Numbered from the stretch's first letter, positions 1 to 11,631 are shown. The stretch: DNA of 64,000 nucleotides from Cheiracanthium punctorium (GCA_038373885.1 JAWZYV010016944.1:248001-312000), one strand, 5' to 3'. Notes: generated from the sequence alone by a model not told the origin. Made by a program: numbers and translations.

Positions 1-67
1 CACTGACTTTTTAAGCCCGTTCATCTTCTCCAACACTCTCTTCTCCTTCTTCTTTTGAGCACACTCG

Positions 68-108
68 TTCTCTCTCTCTCTCTCTCTTTTTTTTTTTTTT
101 TTTTTTTT
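68..108. repeat. (TC)n microsatellite followed by a T run
   Basis: About ten TC dinucleotides run directly into about 22 consecutive T. The surrounding 1-440 region is pyrimidine-rich at its left edge and otherwise shows no recognisable gene. Confidence 0.95.
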
Positions 109-258
109 CACGGGGCTGTTTCCTTTTTTCTTACCCCCTCTTACATCATTGGCTGGAGTTTCTGATTTGTTCGTATCGGGGAATTAATGCATCCCCTCGT
201 CGAATCCCAGACATGTAGGTGTGACATCGGGGAATATACCCCGCCAAATTTGCATATC

Positions 259-290
259 ATTTTCGGCCATAAATATTTTCGGCCATAAAT
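259..290. repeat. 16-bp perfect tandem duplication
   Basis: The unit ATTTTCGGCCATAAAT occurs twice head to tail (259-274 and 275-290). It lies just upstream of the Helitron-like repeat block and may belong to it; the 5' end of that element was not found. Confidence 0.9.
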
Positions 291-439
291 ATTTTAACGT
301 TTACAGTTCATTGTGCTATAGTGTCCAGACTTTCCATTGCATGGCGCCTCTTCTAATTTACGGTCCACTTGTGTGGTCTTCCCATGGGAACCGTCTCAAA
401 ATTATATTTTACTGCTGTTTCACTCCACCACAGACACTG

Positions 440-1057
440 CAATGCATTATTATTTTAACTCGCCACTAGATGACGCTGCAGCAGGCCAAATTCTTGACCA
501 TTCAAACGGTCGCTATGAAAATCAGTATACATAGCTATTTGTACAATGAGAATATTTTGGCGTTATCCATTTTGCTATAACTCGCCACTTGACGGCACTG
601 TAGCAAATCATTACTTTAATTAACCACTAGATCGCGCTGCAGTGTATCACTTCTTGACTGTGCAACTGACCGCTATGAAAATAGGTATACATAGATATTT
701 GAACACGGCGAAGAGTTTGGCGCTATCCATTTTCCTATATAATTTGCCACTAGATGTCGCGTCGTCAGGGCTGTCCAGCCGATCGTCCTGAAATTTCGTA
801 TTCATCGATATCTGAATGCGAAGAATATTTCCGCCGTATCCGTTTTGCTAAAACTCTCCACTAGATTGCGCTACGCCGCATGGCCTTCTGCACCGTACAA
901 ACGATTGCCTTGAAATTCGGTATGCATGGTTATTGAACACAATACAATGCGATATCCATTTTGCTATATCTCTTTATTACAATGAATAGTAATCACCACA
1001 AATCGTAATATCAAAAAGTCCATTCATTCCCGTGCGAAGAACGGGTACTTCAGCTAG
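440..1057 (+). mobile_element. Helitron (HINE-like) 3' portion with ~120-bp internal repeats
   Basis: The right end shows the Helitron 3' signature: a hairpin CCCGT (1029-1033) / ACGGG (1041-1045), then CTAG at 1054-1057 followed by a host T. Upstream are five diverged repeats, each anchored by a motif close to CGCCACTAGATGNCGCTGC, beginning near 463, 583, 623, 747 and 857. A conserved spacer containing GCTATGAAAAT and a 'tatccattttgct' block recurs. Internal minisatellites of this type are known in non-autonomous Helitrons (HINE/DINE-1-like). No Rep/helicase coding is present. The 5' TC end is not visible, so the left limit is approximate. Confidence 0.75.
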
Positions 1058-1309
1058 TAAATTATAAAAGTTGTATTAAAGAACATATGTGTCCTTATTT
1101 TGAGAAATACAGAGGTATTTATGGAATGTAATTAAATAATTTACTAAATAAACAAAGTAAACTAAAAAATCCTTTTTTTTTTGCTTTCGCTCAAAAATTA
1201 TTTCAATGTCAAACCGGTTTTTTTAAATTTTCCACATCAAAGGATAATAATTTCAGTGTGTATTTACATCACATCAAGTGAAAACCACCCAAAGATTCAG
1301 ATCGTTAGG

Positions 1310-1400
1310 TCTGCAGCCATGCGGTAAGCCTGAACCCAAGACCTTCACACTACGTCCGTCTACCATGTTGAGTGTCTTATCCAATGGGCCATTTACCAGG
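1310..1400 (-). mobile_element. tRNA-derived SINE head (relic)
   Basis: On the minus strand there is an A-box-like segment TGGATAAGACACT (1383-1371) and, about 40 bases on, a B-box-like GGTCTTGGGTTCAGG (1343-1329). The spacing fits a tRNA-derived pol III promoter. No cloverleaf tRNA with a clean acceptor stem could be built, so I call it a SINE relic rather than a tRNA gene. Confidence 0.55.
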
Positions 1401-1794
1401 TCTGATACGTTACGCGTAATAGTACATTTTCAAATTAAAAAATTTCATTTTCAAAATGAATTCGAACAAGGTTTTCCAAAAATTTTCCGAAATAAGATTT
1501 CATCGTATTGTAGGGTTATTATAGTCGAAATTAAACTTTAAAAAATGTGCCACAGTCCAGTTATATTTAAGTCACGTAAATGGGTAGTGGGACGTCAATC
1601 CCAGTGAGTCGCAAGAATCAGCAGTCGCATGGTTAGAGTAACATCACTTAAGGTTTGGTTTCAAAGAATCGTTACAGTAACAAATTTACCAGTCACAATG
1701 ACTTTCCAGTCATGTCAAATACAGTCACTTACCTGCTATGATGTGACTATTTTGTGACACCACTGTGACTGTGTGCAAATAGGGCATACACATA

Positions 1795-2118
1795 TAAAAC
1801 TACTTTTTTCCTTCCTGATAGGGCCTGTGCCTTTAACTTACATCAGTTACTGCACTTGTATGTCAGATTACTGCACTTGTATTACTGCACTTGTATTACT
1901 GCACTTGCATTACTGCACTTGTATGTCGGATTAAAGTAACATATTTTAGCTCGGACTATTTAAACATACGAAGTTTTTAATGCATTTGAAATCCTTATTA
2001 CAGTCAAAATGTTATCCGCTTATAACCAGCAAACCATGCTTTATATTGCCTGTAAAACTACTTTTTCCTTCCTGTATGTGCTCGTGCTGGAAACTTGTAT
2101 TACAGAGTTCCTACATCA
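1795..2118. repeat. Diverged direct repeat pair, ~65 bp each
   Basis: About 1795-1845 and 2050-2118 share 'aaaactactttttccttcct' followed by a related GC-richer stretch and a common ending 'tacatcag'. The copies are about 255 bp apart with the 14-bp minisatellite between them, which suggests one duplicated unit. Confidence 0.6.
1846..1932. repeat. 14-bp minisatellite, five copies
   Basis: The unit TTACTGCACTTGTA is repeated five times. Spacers TGTCAGA and TGTCGGA follow the first and last copies, so the array ends are themselves related. Confidence 0.9.
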
Positions 2119-2699
2119 GGTTGTCTAGCTTTTAGTTATTATTGGTACAAGAAGAAATATTTTATTTAGCAAAACTCGTACACTTCTCACATTGCGTAAT
2201 AACACTTAAATGAATACAGATGTTCAATGAATGCACTTATAAGTAAATATACTCTCTATTACCAGACAGTATATTTTAATCTAATTAAAAATAAAAAGAG
2301 GGATTATTTTTTTTTCTTTTACAATTATTAAGTCATTGTACTTCTTGATACTAGACTTTATAAATGTATATCAATACTTTTCAGTATATCAATGAGAAAA
2401 GCAAAAAATATCAGTTTCATAGAAAATAGTGGAAATTATGTTTTTAACATTTTTATATTTCTTTGAGAATGACTCATATACCAAGTATTAAATCTTAAAA
2501 AAATTGAAGCGGATATACGCATGCCAATTATTATATCCATTAATAAGTAATGTACCATTATATATACATGTGTATGGATATATATGTATATATGACATAA
2601 TGTATATATGATATGTATATATAATTTCAAAAGCCTGCTGAAATCCCAAATTTCTAAAACTGCGTAGTTTAGAACAAAGGAAATTCGCTTTCGAAAACC

Positions 2700-3075
2700 G
2701 CAACTATTACGCAGTCCCTTGCAATTCCTTTGCAATATTATAAACGGTTCCCACGCCCAGTCAATCTGTCGTCTTAAAAGTCGCAACAAACCTTGGAAAA
2801 CCGTTGCCCAGATTTGGGATCGGCACGACCTCAAAAGTTAATAAAAGGGCTGACGTAGCCCGACAGAGGCACTTTTTGCGTGGCCACAACTGCCACGGGC
2901 ACTTATATAAAATTGTTCAATGAAATAATTATGTAACCGCAGTTGTGAATCGAAGTCAGTTCATCGATAACCGTAGCCTGCCTAAGGAATGACGGCCCCC
3001 GCACGCTTACCTCCATCATTCCGGAGGACAGTTGTATGACACCCACCCGGTCAGCGGCACCTCCCCGTTGCCGGG
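2700..3075. other. GC-richer block, possible promoter or LTR relic
   Basis: This stretch is clearly richer in G, C and CpG than its surroundings. It contains a hairpin GGGCT/AGCCC (2847-2851/2857-2861), a TATATAA motif near 2904, and on the minus strand an ATGATGGAG followed by a donor-like GTAAGCG near 3010. Whether this is a host first exon, an LTR or another element is undecided; no homologous copy was seen in the window. Confidence 0.3.
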
Positions 3076-3441
3076 ATGTGACATATATGTTAATTAATCC
3101 ATTGTTCATTCAAGTACTAAATGCAAGAACGACTGCAGAGTGAAGATGGTGTCACTTGGTGCGTCAGTTCATAGTATCGACATATCCGCAGCAATGTTTT
3201 GACGTCGACATTTATTTTTCAATCTTTACTTGTAAAAGTTATCAAACAAAATAGAAACGTAAACTTTTTAGAGGATTTTAAAAGTGAGAACGGTGAAAAG
3301 TAATTTTAACAGCATCCCCTCCTCTTTTCCTAGTGACACGACTGACATACTGACGTACAAGCTAGTACTAAAATAAATAGCGTACGAAAATGTAAACCAC
3401 TTCTCAGAAAAGTGAGCAATAACTGCACTAAATCATTTTGA

Positions 3442-3472
3442 TCAGAAGTTTCTTGGTTTAAGAAGCTTCTGA
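3442..3472. repeat. Hairpin, 13-bp arms with one mismatch
   Basis: TCAGAAGTTTCTT (3442-3454) pairs with AAGAAGCTTCTGA (3460-3472) across a 5-base loop. It sits about 40 bases left of the inverted-end element that begins at 3513 and may be part of its insertion context. Confidence 0.8.
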
Positions 3473-3512
3473 TTTGTGTGCATTCTGCGATTTTTAATTA
3501 CTGTGTGATTTT

Positions 3513-4125
3513 ACTTTCCGAACATGTACCATGTAAGGAAAGTATTGTAATCATGAAAAAATTCGACTTCGAGATTTTGGTGTATTGACACGTTTTGAGG
3601 TCTTCTGAATTCTTTTATGCTATTTTTACGAGATGTATGTATGTGTGTGTGTGTGAACACGATAGCTCCTAAACGGGGCATTCGATTGAGCTCAAATTCG
3701 GTATATATGTTAAAAATCGCCGTCGTAAGACCGGTATTGATTTTGGTGTATATAGGACTTACAGTTTTTCTACAGGGCTACGACAAAGATTTCTTTTACA
3801 TTATGGCCTATGGGGGGAAATTCTTGAAAGCGTGCTAGCGTTTAAACGGTACATTCGATTGAGCTCACACTGGTATATATGTTATAAACCACCATCGTAA
3901 GACCGGTATTGATTTTGATGAGTATAGGACTTATAGTTTTTCTACAGGGCTACTAAAAAGATTTCTTTTACATTATGGCCTACGGGGAGAAATTCTTGAA
4001 AGTGCGCTAGCGTTTAAACGGCGGATTCGATTGAGTTTCAATTTGGTATATATGTTTGAAGTATTCATCGATTAAAATTGATTTAAATGCTTGGTAATGA
4101 TCTTAATCGTATGTGTTCGGAAAGT
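3513..4125. mobile_element. Non-autonomous element with 12-bp inverted ends and 173-bp internal repeats
   Basis: ACTTTCCGAACA at 3513-3524 is exactly inverted at 4114-4125. Between them, a unit starting AAACGG...ATTCGATTGAG begins at about 3671, 3844 and 4016, giving about 2.4 tandem copies of ~173 bp, preceded by a TG-rich stretch. No coding capacity is seen; the ORF at 3617-3838 is a by-product of the repeat. A diverged copy of the right end lies at 44063-44151, supporting a dispersed family. Superfamily not assigned. Confidence 0.65.
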
Positions 4126-6003
4126 CGAGTGGAGTCACTCCAGATTTTTTGAATGGTGGAACTATGATTTTACAACTCTTCTAAACATTGTAAATGAAAC
4201 TTTTAAAAATATTTTTTAATTTGCAATTACGTTCCATAAACCTGTGAAAAGATCATATCGCATTTTTTTTTATACAGGTAAGTGTCATTTAGGACAAAAA
4301 TATATACCTTTAAAAACCTTGAAAAAATCTAGAAGTCCACCATTAGGTTTTACCATTATGCAACATTTTTCAAAAACATGGTACCAAGCTGATTTGCTCC
4401 ATAAAATGACGAAAATAAATTCCAACGTTTGTCTCAGAGGTCGAACTGCGAACTGATGTAAGTTGAAACATAACGCATTAATATGCTGTATTATGCTATC
4501 TAAAAACATTGAACTACACGTTGATGAAATATTAACATTGTAGTAATTGTGAGTAGCAATCTTCCTCAGACCAACGCCTGCATCTCTGGACCTCAGTTTT
4601 AAGTATTTCAGCACCCACTGTGTGTGTCAGCCAAATAGCGGAGACGGCATATGCAAATGACAGACTAAGCTCTGCGCGAGATAATGGTCAAATATAGGTA
4701 AACGTTTTCTGCATTTGCTATATTTTTTAATTAAATAGTTAAGTTAATTATTTCTTTTTGTTTAACAATGATCTTGGTAAATTGTGGAGTAGTTGAGAAC
4801 TGGTAAATGTTAATGTGTAGAATTTAGAATAGAATTGCGTAAAAATGACTCTGGAACATGGCATTGAGAGAACAGTTAAGTTAGACTAAAGACAGAGATC
4901 CCAAATAAGTATGGGCCAAGAACAAATTATCTCAATACGCAAGTACAGCAAAACGCATTTTAAGCTTTTGCCATTGTTCTCCTCTTTGCTGTAATATGTT
5001 GTCGTTCAACGGTGAAAACCTGAAGCATATGGAAGTATTTTCTTCGGATACAGTAGTTTCCAAAAGTCAGATAAAACAGTTGTCTGGACGTATGATTTAC
5101 ATGCTCCATCAAATAGCTCAATGTCTAAAGAAATTTTTAGAGAATAGATGGAAAACTAGAAATTACTCTTCTAAATCCTTTATTATTGTCCTTTGAAGTA
5201 ATCAAAATTAATGGGTGGAGGCAAGCCAGACAATTTTAACGCTATTAAACATCAAAATATGTTGTATGATTGAATATCTATAATAAATTTACAAAAAAAA
5301 AAAAAAAAAATCTATCGAAATAAAAATATACTTTAACAGAATTCCTTTTAGTCTGTAAAAATAAAAAATCTCCGAAGAAAATACTTTTAAGACTTACAAG
5401 CCATAAAATTAATTTATATCAGTGATTAATTTGCGATAATCCTTTAACACAAACTGATGTTTTAGCAAAAGTAGCTAACACAAACCTAATCCTTTTAATA
5501 CTGTATCTATAAACCAACAGGGATTAAATCAGATAAATATTCTTAATCGAGATTTATACAGAGCTTTTATAATTTGTTTTTCCTTACCCCACACATTTTG
5601 CCCACTAAGAGGGAAGATTTATCTTTGGAGAGCTTACCTAAGTCCATTAAGAAATCCCTTTTGCAAAAATACTTTATTGAAAAGATTGGATTATGAAATT
5701 ACATCTCTATGAAAATAGTGTATCACGACGATAAATTTATTACTGCTAACATCAGATGTAGTAAAGATAAGCATTTTTTTAGATATTTCAGATGCAAGTT
5801 AGCTTTACAACATTTTAGAAAATAAATACATGAGTTATTTTTCCAAATTAATGATATATTGATTACTGACAGTTTGTAAGATTATTATAAAATGCTTAAA
5901 TTTTGTTATTGAAAATGTAAATTATCCTTAAAATTAATTAGTAACAAACAAGATTAGGCAGTATACCAACTGGATTTATTTTTCAAAAGATGGTTTAACA
6001 TAA
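4126..6003. other. No gene recognised
   Basis: AT-rich sequence with an A run at 5293-5310. Overlapping ORFs at 4244-4614 on both strands have no recognisable motif, and nothing here looks like an exon. Confidence 0.6.
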
Positions 6004-6005
6004 TA

Positions 6006-6658
6006 CAGGGTGGTTATAAAATAGGTATATCTGTAGAGCTGTCTGTAGCTTGAAGGAATAATCCCAATGAAACTAAAATTGGTACACTTACATATCGAGA
6101 AGGGGGAAGAAGAGTGGAACAATAAAAAACTAGCTGCAATAGTCGCCGACAGGTGGCGCTTTTGAATGCATAATGTGTAGCACAAGAGCAAACAATGAGA
6201 ACGTAAAACCGGATGGCATACCTAATTTTTGAAAAACTCTCTTAGATAATGTGATGTCCTCAATTGCAGTGGCAATTTCATCTTGTATGGGGAGAGGCAC
6301 AGGCTTTTTCATCCTACTCCCCTAAATTCATGTAAAGCATTTGAAGTGTTTGAGCTGTGTTAACGTAGAGTAATTTTAAAACCAAAACTATATCTGGCAA
6401 ACTAAGAAGCATCTCATACCACGCTACTGGCAGAAACAATTAGTGGCAGAAATGACCACTTCTTGATCTCTTTCATGATTACAACGTCGTTTGCATTGGA
6501 AGCACCATCTGTCGACGATTGTTGCAAATAAATTTTTATTATTCCATTCTTCTTTCGCCTTCTCGATTTGTAAGTGTACAGATTTTAATTTCATTTTGGA
6601 CTATTCCTTCAAGCTGCAGGCAGCTCCACATAGAGATACTTATTTTATAATCACCCGG
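6006..6658. mobile_element. Internally deleted mariner-type element, 653 bp, ~130-bp TIRs
   Basis: The left end CAGGGTGGTTATAAAATA (6006 on) is matched by the inverted right end (reads CCGGGTGATTATAAAATA on the minus strand, ending 6658). Similarity continues inward for ~130 bp, including CAGCTTGAAGGAATA-type sequence. TA dinucleotides flank both ends (6004-6005, 6659-6660), as expected for Tc1/mariner. The centre (about 6130-6480, minus strand) may be a fragment of transposase 3' sequence but is not in one frame and keeps no catalytic residues that I can see. Confidence 0.8.
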
Positions 6659-6660
6659 TA

Positions 6661-7267
6661 GGTTTATCAAAGTGATTGTTTTAAACTAAAGAAGCAGTCT
6701 TTAATTAATTATTAAATACATATATGAAGATAAAATATATAATCGTATAACTTTATACATATTTATTGCCATGTCATAATTTTATTTTGCAATTTGACAT
6801 CCGTAATAATATTTAGAAAATAACTATGTAAAAGATTTTCAAAGATTTCAAAATACTATTATTAAGTCACTTGCTGCGGTAGACATACATTTAAAATACA
6901 ATGTAACAGGTAACAGGTTTTATCTGCTAACACATAAGATATCCATTAATAAAATTTATTCCGCCTGTTTGAACAGCACTCCGATTGTAAAAGCACTTTG
7001 TATTCTGCGAGACTTCACTTAAAGTTGAGAAATTGATAGTCTCTCAGAATATTGCCTCAATTTGTAATTAAAGTCTTCCCGACTTGAATAATTTACGTTA
7101 AATTTTGACACCTTGACATTCTAAATTGTGACATACATTAATGAGGGACAGATGTATGCAAACTAATGAGAGAGTTCAAATCTATATGCCACAGTCATTA
7201 GAATTTCTATACGTCACGGTGTGGTTTTATGGAAACTGTAGTACCTTAACCGCTTCAAATGCTGATC
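6661..7267. other. No gene recognised
   Basis: AT-rich spacer between two mariner-type elements. The short ORF starting at 7141 runs into the duplicated block and is not recognised. Confidence 0.6.
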
Positions 7268-7600
7268 AGTGCGAGGATATTAATGGCTTTATAAGAGGAC
7301 TCGAAATGAACTGTCACATTAAATGCAGCAATAATATGTAAAAATAATTTCTTGTTTAATCAGGCATTTGCATTATATATATTATATATACAGGGTGTCC
7401 CACTGACCTAGGCTTTTATTTCTTAAATATTAGTGCGAAGATATTAATGGATTTATAAGAGGACTAGAAATGAACTGTCACATTAAATGCAGCAATAATA
7501 TGTAAAAATACTTTCTTGTTTAATCAGGCATTTGCATTACATATTATATATACATATATACAGGGTGTCCCACTGACCTAGGCTTTTATTTCTTAAATAT
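7268..7600. repeat. Tandem duplication (~165 bp) spanning the left end of a transposon
   Basis: 7268-7430 and 7432-7600 are nearly identical; differences are a few substitutions and a 6-bp indel in an AT stretch. Each copy carries host-like sequence followed by the first ~40 bases of the adjacent mariner-type element (CAGGGTGTCCCACTGACCTA at 7391 and 7561). The duplication therefore post-dates the insertion. Confidence 0.9.
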
Positions 7601-7948
7601 TGATCATGGACGTACATAATAAACGTAATTTATGAGATTCAGAATTCAGATTATGAGATTCAGAATTCTATCGGATCGATTAAGATTTTTCGCAGATTAA
7701 ATCTTAATAAAAACAAATTTTTATACGGCCCATGTACAAAAAATATTTCCGAGTTAGTAAAACGTGTTCCATACATTTAGCAGGTAAATTAGAAAATTAC
7801 GTAAAAAAAAGATCAGAATTTTATGGTATGGATTAAAACATCCAAGAAATTAATTCCAATAAAACAGAATTTCAATTTTCATAGAGCTTACATGCACATT
7901 CTCAAAAAATTACTCAAGCAAAAGTCAAGCGTCCTACATTGGTTTGTG

Positions 7949-8205
7949 TCATATATATTATTTCTCAAAGGTGTTTTTTTCTGGCGAATCTAGATCTCAT
8001 TAAATACTTGACCAAAAAATTTTTTAAAAATACCCAGTTAAAGCTTATAATGTCTACTTTTCACGAAAAATATGCACTAATTCGGAAAAAAATTTTTGTT
8101 AATAAAAGAATAAAAAACAAATCATATATATTATTTCTGAAAGGTGTTTTTTTTCTAGCACGGCTAGATCTCATTAAATACGTGACCAAAAAAAAAAAAA
8201 AATTG
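7949..8205. repeat. ~80-bp direct repeat, 173-bp period
   Basis: 7949-8030 and 8121-8205 share TCATATATATTATTTCT, a 'gtgtttttttct' run, 'ctagatctcattaaata' and 'gaccaaaaa'. The second copy ends in an A run. It lies inside the 7561-9430 element. Confidence 0.85.
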
Positions 8206-8622
8206 TAACAGACTACATGGTTCTAGGTTGCCAAGGAGTCAGAAGAATTGAATATACTTTCTTTAAAAATGAGTGGCAACGACAGATAAAAAATGTAAGA
8301 AAAATAGAACAGCTAGGAGTTGTTATTATGTTTTTTGTATAGATTGGATGAATGATTGAAGGTTACTAGAAATACAGTTTTTTTAAAAATAGTTTGTAAA
8401 ATAAATATTTAAATGAGGATAAAAGAACTTGTTCAAACTGTAAATATATATACCAATATACATATTTATATATTGATATACAATTAACATTAAGTAAATT
8501 TTCTGTATGCTTATAATTATTAACTGCCAATATTGTTTTTAAAGAGGTTTTATAAAATAAAACAGTTAAAAATAAATTTATTGTAATGTCTACTTTTTGA
8601 ATGGTTTCCAATAAACATCTAA

Positions 8623-8750
8623 CTGACCCGTGAAAATATTTAACAGAATATTATGTACTTATAGACACATTTATTCATTTTCACACTATAATATTTACAG
8701 TTGTAGTATTAAATACAATATTGTGCGAAATTTTCGCACGGGTCAGCTAG
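8623..8750 (+). mobile_element. Helitron 3' end with inverted 10-mer upstream
   Basis: A strong hairpin GTGCGAAA (8723-8730) / TTTCGCAC (8732-8739) is followed by GGGTCAG and CTAG (8747-8750), then a host T, a typical Helitron 3' terminus. The 10-mer CTGACCCGTG at 8623-8632 is the exact inverse of CACGGGTCAG at 8737-8746, resembling the subterminal inversions described in Helentron-type elements. The 5' end is not identified. The end is nested inside the mariner-type element. Confidence 0.7.
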
Positions 8751-9432
8751 TATTACAAATTACTTATCATAAAATATGCATTAAGTTAAATGTAATTTTA
8801 ATTTTTAATATTTCTCTAGAGCTATACTATTTTCAAAAATTAATCTATCGAAAATCTAAAACAGTAAATTTCGCCCATACTCGAATGCTTTTTTGAGATG
8901 GTGTACCAAAAATCACAATAAATAAAATGTTGCCCTTACTTTAATTTGGTGATGCACAATATTTCAGACATTCATGATAAATAGGCTCAAAGATATGCTT
9001 TAATAAAGTTTGTAAGAAGTTATACATACCAATAAAAGCAAAAGTATTATGCACTTATGCAATCAATGTGTTCGTTCGTAACTTGTACCGAGACCTTTGA
9101 ACAGGCTCTTCGGGTATTTTTCGAGAGCCATTGAAAAGTGGTCAATATATATATTTTTTCAAATTTTTAAGCCTTTTTATGATGAAAGGCTGAAATTTTA
9201 CACATTACCTGATAAGTGTATATGGCACATTTTACAAATTCAGTTATTTTTTTTGAACGGGGGCTGTGTAAAAGTTTAAATTTTGTTTTTATTTAAATTT
9301 AATCAGCGGAAAATCTTAATCGATGTCATAAAATTATGCACCCTTTTACGTAACTTTATAGTTCATTGTATATGTCTATGATCAATATTTAAGTAATGAA
9401 AGTCTAGGTGAGTGCATTTGGGACACCCTGTA

Positions 9433-10515
9433 CGTATATTATTATATCGTTTTCATCAAACTCTTAAAATGTACTTAAATGCAACGCAGGACAATAACGG
9501 GTAATATTGAAAACTTCGTATCGAAAAATCAGAGCGGACAGATTTAAATCCAACTTTATTTTGGATATATTTAGAATAATATAGGAGCACCCGTAACATG
9601 TGTTCCATTGGTTCAACATGGGTGGCTCAAGCGATGAGGAATCATCTCACTGTCCCAGAAAAGGGTATTAAGGCAATAACAGAGTTATTAAATCTGGTGT
9701 GATGTAGTTACATTATATATTTTACAGACGAAAGCAATCATCCAACGACTGTGACGTGGTATCCGAAAAGGAAGCATAATTGACCTACGCAGAATCTAAA
9801 GCAATACTGTCGAAAAATAATGAATAAATAATGAAATATCTTATCTATTTATCTATCTACACATACATGCGTGTGTGTGCGTATAAATTGAATCATTTAT
9901 ATTTGAGTGCCAAATCTATTTTATCACTATACTTATACTATGCTTAATTAACGAAGTCTGTTAATGAAAGAACTGATGCAAATATATTATTCTTCGGATT
10001 TTTAAGGGTACTTGCACGGTCATATTTCATTAATATATTCTTCCCAAATTAGTCAATGATAATAAATATAGAATAAAATGCAGATAGCTAGATTAATTTT
10101 AGATGCATCAATTTACTCACGTAATTTAATGAGAAAACCAAGTATAGTAAGGAAATATAAGTTAATGCACTCAGAAAATCTAGCATTTATTTTCTTCTGA
10201 AATGAAGTGATAAATAATGCATATCCTTTAGACCAACTTGAGGAAATAATAAATTTTTAATAAAATGCTCTCTTATGCTGCACTTAATAAAGTACTTTAA
10301 CTAAAATTTACCCTTAGAGCTAAAATCATGTAATCATGAAAATGTAGATTTTTAATTTTTAATTGACCGAATCAAGGTATCTATAACATGCATTTAACAT
10401 TGGATTTGGAAAGTAAATTTAAAAAAAAGAAGTTTTGCTGGGCATGAACATGGCAGTAAAACATGTCTTTCATGAGAAATTAAAAACACAGTGAGTTTCT
10501 ATTAAGACAAGCAGT
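9433..10515. other. No gene recognised
   Basis: AT-rich. A slightly GC-richer part at about 9590-9800 reads like degraded coding sequence but gives no consistent frame or motif. Confidence 0.5.
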
Positions 10516-10750
10516 CGCCCCACCATGGTCGAGATGATAAGTCACTCAAAATGGCAGACGGCTGAAGTGCGCAGGTCCCGAGTTTAGGGCCCATCGCGCT
10601 GCTGTCAATCTAATTGTTTGGAGTGTTGGTCGGTTTTCTCCAGATATAACGTGAATACGCCTTAGAACCCCTTAGAAAGTACATCGACTATGTCATCCCC
10701 CCATCCTATGCAAATAGCCCAAGCGTTGGCTTAACAACACAGAAACACAA
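10516..10750 (+). mobile_element. tRNA-derived SINE (degenerate)
   Basis: An A-box-like TGGTCGAGATGATAAG (from 10526) and a weak B-box-like GGTCCCGAGTTTAGGGCC (from 10573) are ~45 bases apart. A GC-richer tRNA-unrelated body and a tail with 'acaacacagaaacacaaac' and 'aaacaag' follow. The layout is that of a tRNA-derived SINE; boundaries and target duplications were not defined. Confidence 0.55.
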
Positions 10751-11631
10751 ACAAACAAGAGAAGCAGTCACCGTCATAGCAGGACTGTCCCATGTGATCA
10801 AAATGTGTGTGGTGGTTGTCCATGGCAAAAGTAACTTTTTATTACCATTATAGAAAGCCGAAAGTGATCGTATAGTGATGTGCCGCAAACTAACCTACCT
10901 GGATATTACTCCTATAACGCATCTATATAAAATACACAAACGGTAGACAAAATACTGAAAAGAATTTAACAAATTTAAACTGAAAACTAACATAATTTTA
11001 TTTAGGATACTTAAAATTATTTCCTAATAATTACAATCAACAAACACAAGCATGCTCTTGTCTAAGATATAGAAGTCTGGAGAGATGTGGTATTATGAGG
11101 CAATATTCAGATTGATAGTACATAGGGGCACTTTTCACGGGGAATTGAAAAAATAGCATATTTTCACCAAATCAGGAGCGTGGATTAACAGCCGATGTTC
11201 TCGCAATCTCCGCCATAACGCCGCCAGCGTGTCTCACACCCAATATAATCGCATAAACATAACACGTCACTAGTTATATGTAACTGGTAGCACCAGCACA
11301 CACTTTTTCACGTCTCATGGTCAGGTTTTTTTCTGGTTCACTCTTCCTTGGGTTCTCTTTCCTTGTAGACTTATTGTGATTAGACTGTCACTATAGTCGA
11401 CAGTCTGGTGACTATTCTAGTTTATTGCCGCCCTGTGTGGTCTTCTCGTGGGTAAAACACCAGTCTTTTTGAGATTTTTCTCTTTTTAAAATAAATTTCC
11501 ATATCATGCCCTTTTACGCCACCAGAATGTGACCACGTATTACAACCACGAGTTACAACCAGTCGTTGGGAAGGCACTGTGGATTCTCGATACTCTGCCT
11601 ATATCCTTAGCCGGTGACTTCACAATGCCAC
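10751..11631. other. No gene recognised
   Basis: Mixed AT-rich sequence with a moderately GC-richer part at about 11160-11620. No exon or repeat match was identified within the window. Confidence 0.5.

Larger units (their letters stand above)
1401..2699. other. No gene recognised; two short repeat systems inside
   Basis: AT-rich sequence. A GTCAC/GTGAC-rich stretch lies at about 1600-1765. The remaining ORFs on the minus strand (2436-2834) are low-complexity, AT-driven and not recognised. Confidence 0.6.
7561..9430. mobile_element. Mariner-type element, 1.87 kb, ~200-bp TIRs
   Basis: The left end CAGGGTGTCCCACTGACC is matched by the inverted right end ending GGGACACCCTG at 9430. Similarity extends ~200 bp inward, including a shared 'taaatattgatcat' and 'atcgattaagattt'. 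TA flanks both sides (7559-7560, 9431-9432). The interior has no intact transposase; it holds a ~80-bp direct repeat and a Helitron 3' end. A conserved inner block ('ggcacattttac' followed by 'gtgtaaaa-tttaaat') is shared with the elements at 24927 and 63155. Confidence 0.8.

Noticed and set aside
2436..2834. 132-codon minus-strand ORF as a gene
   Set aside because: Composition is driven by TATATG repeats and AT-rich DNA; no motif, and the first third lies in a block better explained as a GC-rich repeat or promoter.
3513..4125. CRISPR-like array from the 173-bp repeats
   Set aside because: The units are long, diverged, without unique spacers, and the DNA is eukaryotic.
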